From Uranotaenia lowii (Eukaryota > Arthropoda > Insecta > Diptera > Culicidae), in NCBI RefSeq assembly GCF_029784155.1, contig NC_073692.1:419880940-419944939 (forward strand): a DNA stretch of 64,000 bases, given 5' to 3'. Positions within the stretch are counted from its first letter, which is position 1, and every line of letters starts with the position of its first letter. The translations under genes were made by a program, and so were the position numbers. This document shows positions 59,423 to 64,000 of the stretch, one piece after another. The notes beneath the pieces were generated by a model, which did no database searches, was not told where the DNA came from, and worked only from the letters and a program-made list of their open reading frames with translations.

Positions 59423-59423
<1 letters not shown>
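59177..59423 (-). pseudogene. R1-like endonuclease, C-terminal fragment
   Basis: Minus-strand frame with LANVGNTRTYHREGRESIID, ITFASPRW and YTHSDHFAIRYRVG; the SDH is the conserved end of APE-type LINE endonucleases. It is frameshifted relative to the linker ORF (overlap 59177-59244) and truncated at 59423, where the poly-A tail of the next LINE begins. The N-terminal two-thirds of the endonuclease is missing here. Confidence 0.8.
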
Positions 59424-59489
<66 letters not shown>

Positions 59490-59700
59490 GTTTATTTACT
59501 GAAACTTAAAACTATTTACAAAAGAAAAATTAAAATAAAAAAAAACAAAAAAAAATGAAAAATTTAAAAAAAAAAACCGGAAATTTTAAATGAAAAAAAA
59601 AACTGTTTTTGAACATTCACTCCTGTCTAGCTACCTGATTTTCCTTATTTTGAAAAAAAATAATAAACAAAACCAAATTTAAAATCCTATCATTTCTCCT

Positions 59701-62700
59701 TTAACCAAAGTTCAAATAATTTTGAAAATGATTTGCAAATAGCATTCGATTGTTCCAACGAGCACTTCGAATCACAGCCTCAAGCTCGTCAGTATCCACA
59801 CCATCTCCTTTCTTCAGAATGTATTCAATTGTTGAAACTGTTAACCACAAAGCAGCTTTCATCTTATAATTTTTTTTGTTGATAGAGTAAGAAAAAATAT
59901 CTTCCGCGTCGTTTAATTTTAATTTTAAGTTATGTTCTAATTTATTATTCAACCAACACCATATGGGCTTCGAAAACGTGCAACTCTTGATTCTATGTTG
60001 AGCTGTGTCTAATGAATTGCAAATTGCGCATAAAGGAGAATCTGTTCCGCGAACTTTATGTTTAAACAATTTTTTTCTGGTTGTTATTAAATCTCTGAAT
60101 AACGTAAACAATATGGATTTTTGTCCAGACGAGAGAAAATTTTTATTGGAATTTTCAAAAATATATTCCCATGGTAGGGACGGCAACTCTTGTTTTATTT
60201 TTATCTGTATATTTTGTTTATTAATCAAAGATTCGTATATTGATTTACTTGTATTAAAATGAGGTAAGTTTTTGTATTCCTGGGCAAGCGTTATGCATTC
60301 TCTAAAATTTCTAGTAAGTTTATTATTCCTTGATTGATTCAACATTAATTCGTCTAAATTTGTTTGACCATTCCTGCTATATAAAAGATTCCTGATAAAT
60401 AATGATTGAGATTTCGCTTCGATTTCAACAAGAGAGAGTCCCCCTTTATCAACTGATAGGTAAAACTCACTACTCGATACAAAATAAAAATGACCCTGTC
60501 TGATAAATTTTATACAAATTTGTCTAATCAATCCTATATGACGATTATCCATACAAAGAACTTGCGAAATGTACCATAATTTACTCAACAAATATGTATT
60601 CAATATCCACACTTTTTGAAAAATATTCAAACTTCTCCTGGAATGTTGAATAAGAGTGAATTTTATGTTTGAAATCAGTTTGTTATAATTACTGTTTATC
60701 ATTTGTTCAATCGATTGACTAAAAATAACTCCAAGAATACAAATTTGTTCTGATTCCTTTATTTGATGTGGTCCTGATAAACAATTATTCAATCTCAGAT
60801 AACTTGATTTATTTAAATTTAACTTAATTTTGGAAAATATGCTGAAATAGTTAACTAGCTCAAGTACTATGTCAAATTCGTTATTATTTCTCACAAATAC
60901 ATGTATATCGTCGGAATACACTATTATCTTTATGAAAATGTCATTTATCAAAACTCCGTTTACGTTTTGGTAGATACTTCTTATAAGAGGTTCAATGTAT
61001 ATCGTGAACAATGCCATACTTAACGGACAACCCTGTCGCACTGATTTTCCAATTCTGAATGGATTAGTGAGAAATCCATTTACTAAAACTCTAGATGTTG
61101 CGTTTTTGTAAACTCTTTCTAAACAACCTACGAAAATTTCAGGAAAATTGAATTTCCGTTAAACTGCCCATAAAAATTTGTGATCCACTTTATCGAATGC
61201 TTTCTCCATATCTAGACTTAAAATCATTCCTTTTAACTGTTTCGAGTTGTTAGCTTTCAAAATTAAATTTCTCAAGACTTTCAAGTTTTCGACACAAGAT
61301 TTTTCTTCGATGCACGCTGTTTGTCCTGGACCTAACAGTTTACTCATTAGGGGTTGTAAACGATTCCAAAGAATTTTCATAAAGATTTTGTAGTCGGTAT
61401 TGAGCATATTTATTGGACGTTTGTTATTTAACTCAACAGGATCTCCTTTTTTTGGAATAAGTGTTATTACACCTTCCGTGAATAATGCCGGTGGATATTG
61501 CCCGCCTGTATAATAAGAATTGAATACTAGTAACATATCGTCTTTGATAGTTTCAAAAAACTTTTTATAGAACTCGTAACTTATTCCATCAATACCCGGA
61601 GAACTTTTTTCCGAACAACCGTTGATTGCATGTTTCAATTCTTCCATTGAAATTGGTTCTACCAATCTGTCATTCTCATTCGAATCTATCCTGTTTGTCA
61701 AATATTCTAGCATGTCTTGATCATTAATATTTCCTACCTGATGGTCTACAAAACTTTCAGAAAAATGACTATAAACATAGTTTTTAAGTTTGGTTGGATC
61801 GGACGTTACCTCACCATTTATATTAAGTTTCATTTGAGCTGAAGAACTATTTTTAGAAATGAAAGAAGATAATTGAAATAATGAAATTTTTTCATCTGAG
61901 CAAATGGTAGTGGCTTTTAATTTATATTTATATTGGTTAAGTCGCTGCTGCTCTAAATCCATGATTTTAGATTTTATGTAAATATTTTCATCGGAATAGT
62001 TTGAAACGATGTTTGGGTTTTCTGCCAATTCTTTTAAACAAACGTAATAAAAATTCTTTGCTCTATGGTATTCCTGATTTAGTTTAAAACTTTCAGATTT
62101 GAAAAAAGATTTGATTTTTCTTTTGAGATCATTGTTCCACCAAAAACTCAAACTTGCATAAGAATTTCTCTGCTTCAAACTGTTGTATTCAGCAACAAAC
62201 AAATCCGATATATTTTCATTATTAAGTAACCCTGAGTTCATTTTCCAAAAACCTCTACCTATTGTGATTTGATTGTTATTTCCTATTTCGTATTTCAATA
62301 AAATTCCATGATGATCTGAGAATGCAAGAGGAAGAGTAGTAATGTTTTTAATCTTCTCAACAAAAACATGAGGACCATACATACGATCTAAACGTGATTT
62401 ACTATTTCCGCGATAAAATGTATACAATGTTTTTCCTTTTTTTACATGATGCTCTATATCAATCAAATTTAGAGTTGTAATTAAATACTTCAAACCGTTA
62501 CTTATATTTTTTATGTTACTATTAGAATCCTTGGAATAAATTATCGAGTTAAAATCTCCAACAATTACATTACTTTTCGTGGTACTCAAATGAATAAGTA
62601 TATCGTTTGTAAAGAGCTGATCTCTCTCCTTTTTGAAACCTGAGCCAGAGTGTGCGTATACGTTTATGAAATTTATTCCATCTATTTCCATTGAAATCAA

Positions 62701-62955
62701 TCTCCCATTATTATTCATTATTATGTTCGAAGTTTCAATTGTCTTTCGAACAAGAATTGCCGTTCCTTTACCATCAGAACTGATATTAACGTAAGCAAGA
62801 TGTGAAGAAAGGAATCTCCAATTTTCAAAATTCACTTCTTGTGCACATATGATGTCGATATCATGATTCCACACAAACTCTTTTAAAAGTGACTGTTTAA
62901 GATGAGAGCTGATTGCATTCAAATTAATCGTTGCAATAGTTCTTGAAAAGGACAT
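59701..62955 (-). pseudogene. L1/Tx1-like ORF2 (endonuclease + RT), single internal stop
   Basis: Starts at ATG 62955. Endonuclease residues are seen in order: ATINLNA, CAQEVNF, NVYAHSGSG, IVGDFNS, RLDRMYG and FSDHHG, all typical catalytic blocks. RT: GVITLIPKKGDP, KRPINMLNTDYKIF, LSLDMEKAFDKVDH (catalytic Asp), VRQGCPLSMALFTIYIEPLI and VYSDDIHVFV, where the usual FADD is YSDD. A C-terminal CAICNSLDTAQHRIKSC motif follows. A TAA at 61161-61159 splits the frame, but the next residues continue in the same frame to 59701, so it is one nonsense change in a frame of about 1084 codons. The product would be truncated inside the RT. Confidence 0.85.
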
Positions 62956-63106
62956 AGTATAGACAAATAGAACCCAAGTTATGACTCAAAATTACTAAGA
63001 AACAACGAATACAAAACGAATAGAAGGGACAAATTTGAACTTTGTTAAAAGAAGAGAGCTTGGAAAAATTAAGTACAAATATCAAATTTCAAAAGTATAA
63101 AAAATC

Positions 63107-63172
63107 TCTAAAGCAAGTTTAAAAATTTAAATGAAAATTTCTAAAGCAAGTTTAAAAATTTAAATGAAAATC
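63107..63172. repeat. 33-bp tandem duplication in the ORF1-ORF2 spacer
   Basis: Two copies of a 33-bp unit beginning TCTAAAGCAAGTTTAAAAAT, at 63107 and 63140, lie between the L1/Tx1-like ORFs, where ORF2 translation must be set up. Confidence 0.85.
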
Positions 63173-63238
63173 TAATCAAAGGCAAAGGAACAAAGATGTG
63201 AGCTTTTAAACGCAAAATAAGAAAAAAAAAACTGGCAA

Positions 63239-64000
63239 CTAACGGTTAGCGATAGCACCCAGCACAGAATCTACCTTTTTAGCGCTCTTCATCTTTCTCC
63301 CTTTACCCTTACCTGAACCTAGCTGTTTTTCTCCATCTGTTTCTGTAGAAGACACCGATGCACTTCGTCGTTTTCCAGTTTTAAGCCCTTTCGAAACGCC
63401 ACCGTCAGATGCTGCATCTTCATACTCCGTTCCGCTTTTTCCCTCTCCATCGGTTTCGGTTTCGTACATGCCGATGGAATCACGCTTCGGCTTCGCTGCT
63501 TTCGTCGACTTGATGTTGATTGAAGAATTTGGTACCGTTACCGCCGTTCGTGTTGGCTCTTCGTTGTTCGTTGGTTTGAATGGAACCCGATCGTCATTCA
63601 CCGGTGCTTCAGCACGATCATCTTCGGGTACGTTCATTGGTTGGTTGGTAGTAGAATTGGCTGCTTCGGAGCTTTCCTTGATGGTGGGATATTCGGTTGT
63701 GTAGTTGGCGTCGTGTTCCTTGGTGATCGCTCCCAACTGCTCGGCAAAGTTTTCGCTCGGTTTTTGTGGTATGGTTCGCTGTACGATTGGTTTCAATGGA
63801 AGCTTGGTCATTGAAGATGTTGTTGGTAGAGCCGAAGACGCAGCTGTAGCCAGACGTATGTTAGCTGTTACCTGGCTGAATGAGCGATCACCTTGTTGCT
63901 CAGCATCAGTCTCATTTTGTCGGAGACCGGCGAGCTTGGGACAATCCGCTTTGATGTGGTTTTCAGCTTTGCATAAAAAGCATTTGTTTTTCAGGCCCTC
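63239..64000 (-). CDS. L1/Tx1-like ORF1 (gag-like), partial
   Basis: The frame is open from the window edge to the stop at 63239-63241. Near the edge it has a CCHC zinc knuckle, CFLCKAENHIKADC (C-x2-C-x4-H-x4-C), then a Ser/Thr/Pro-rich stretch. It ends in a charged Lys/Gly/Ser-rich tail (GSGKGKGRKMKSAKK) that could bind RNA. ORF1 proteins of LINEs coat the element RNA. The N-terminus is outside the window. Confidence 0.8.
   Translation of the reverse strand, partial: EGLKNKCFLCKAENHIKADCPKLAGLRQNETDAEQQGDRSFSQVTANIRLATAASSALPTTSSMTKLPLKPIVQRTIPQKPSENFAEQLGAITKEHDANYTTEYPTIKESSEAANSTTNQPMNVPEDDRAEAPVNDDRVPFKPTNNEEPTRTAVTVPNSSINIKSTKAAKPKRDSIGMYETETDGEGKSGTEYEDAASDGGVSKGLKTGKRRSASVSSTETDGEKQLGSGKGKGRKMKSAKKVDSVLGAIANR

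Larger units (their letters stand above)
55499..59423 (-). mobile_element. R1-like non-LTR retrotransposon, disrupted
   Basis: Read on the minus strand: endonuclease C-terminus (59423-59177), linker, RT, C-terminal CCHC region, 3' UTR, and an A-rich tail (the T-rich run at 55499-55563 on the plus strand). Its 5' part is cut off by the L1/Tx1-like LINE at 59424. A 911-bp TIR element interrupts its RT. RT and C-terminal motifs point to the R1 clade. It is inactive. Confidence 0.85.
59424..64000 (-). mobile_element. L1/Tx1-like non-LTR retrotransposon, 5' end outside the window
   Basis: Minus-strand element: ORF1 (64000 to 63239, partial), 283-bp spacer, ORF2 (62955 to 59701, one internal stop), 3' UTR and a 59-base poly-A tail (T run at 59424-59482). 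It is inserted into the R1-like endonuclease. ORF2 has an APE endonuclease and RT. Clade placement (L1/Tx1-like) is from motif texture only. The almost intact coding regions and long tail suggest a young copy. Confidence 0.85.

Overview
The window looks like nuclear DNA of a dipteran insect, most likely a culicid mosquito. It is AT-rich, intron-rich and full of nested transposable elements: BEL/Pao, R1-like and L1/Tx1-like LINEs, DINE-1/Helentron-like elements, ITm DD37E mariner and MITEs. A mariner-like end beginning AGGGTGATACGGTC is of a type I associate with mosquitoes, and a retroelement primer site matches insect tRNA-Phe. Species assignment is inference.

The one host gene I can support lies on the minus strand. 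Three exons with matching splice phases (52743-52565, 16856-16408, 9649-9572) together encode one CUB domain plus the linker to the next domain of an extracellular or membrane protein. Everything between them is intron (about 35.7 kb and 6.8 kb). The remaining exons appear to lie outside the window.

Layout: 175-6740 is a huge 9-bp satellite (TTTTTGTCA/TTTTTGTAA), followed at 6785-8600 by an 8-bp satellite (CTCTTACT). 9.5-26 kb holds two exons, several MITE or foldback elements, a LINE tail and a decayed BEL gag/protease. 26200-27420 is a Helitron-like element. 27742-34544 is a complete BEL/Pao retrotransposon with identical LTRs. 34965-36779 is a second Helitron-like element. 38317-40420 is a dead mariner split by a 1.17-kb foldback element. 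43549-50784 is a second, almost perfect array of the same 9-bp satellite. 52565-52743 is the first exon in the window. 55.3-64 kb is a nest: a mariner-like end, an R1-like LINE with a 911-bp TIR element inserted in its RT core, and an L1/Tx1-like LINE inserted into the R1-like endonuclease.

The genes do not form an operon or pathway. The biology is a host gene with giant satellite- and transposon-filled introns. Two observations stand out. The BEL LTR, which is antisense to the host gene, presents six splice-donor-like motifs on the host sense strand. The 8-bp satellite presents a GTAAGA core in every unit on that same strand.
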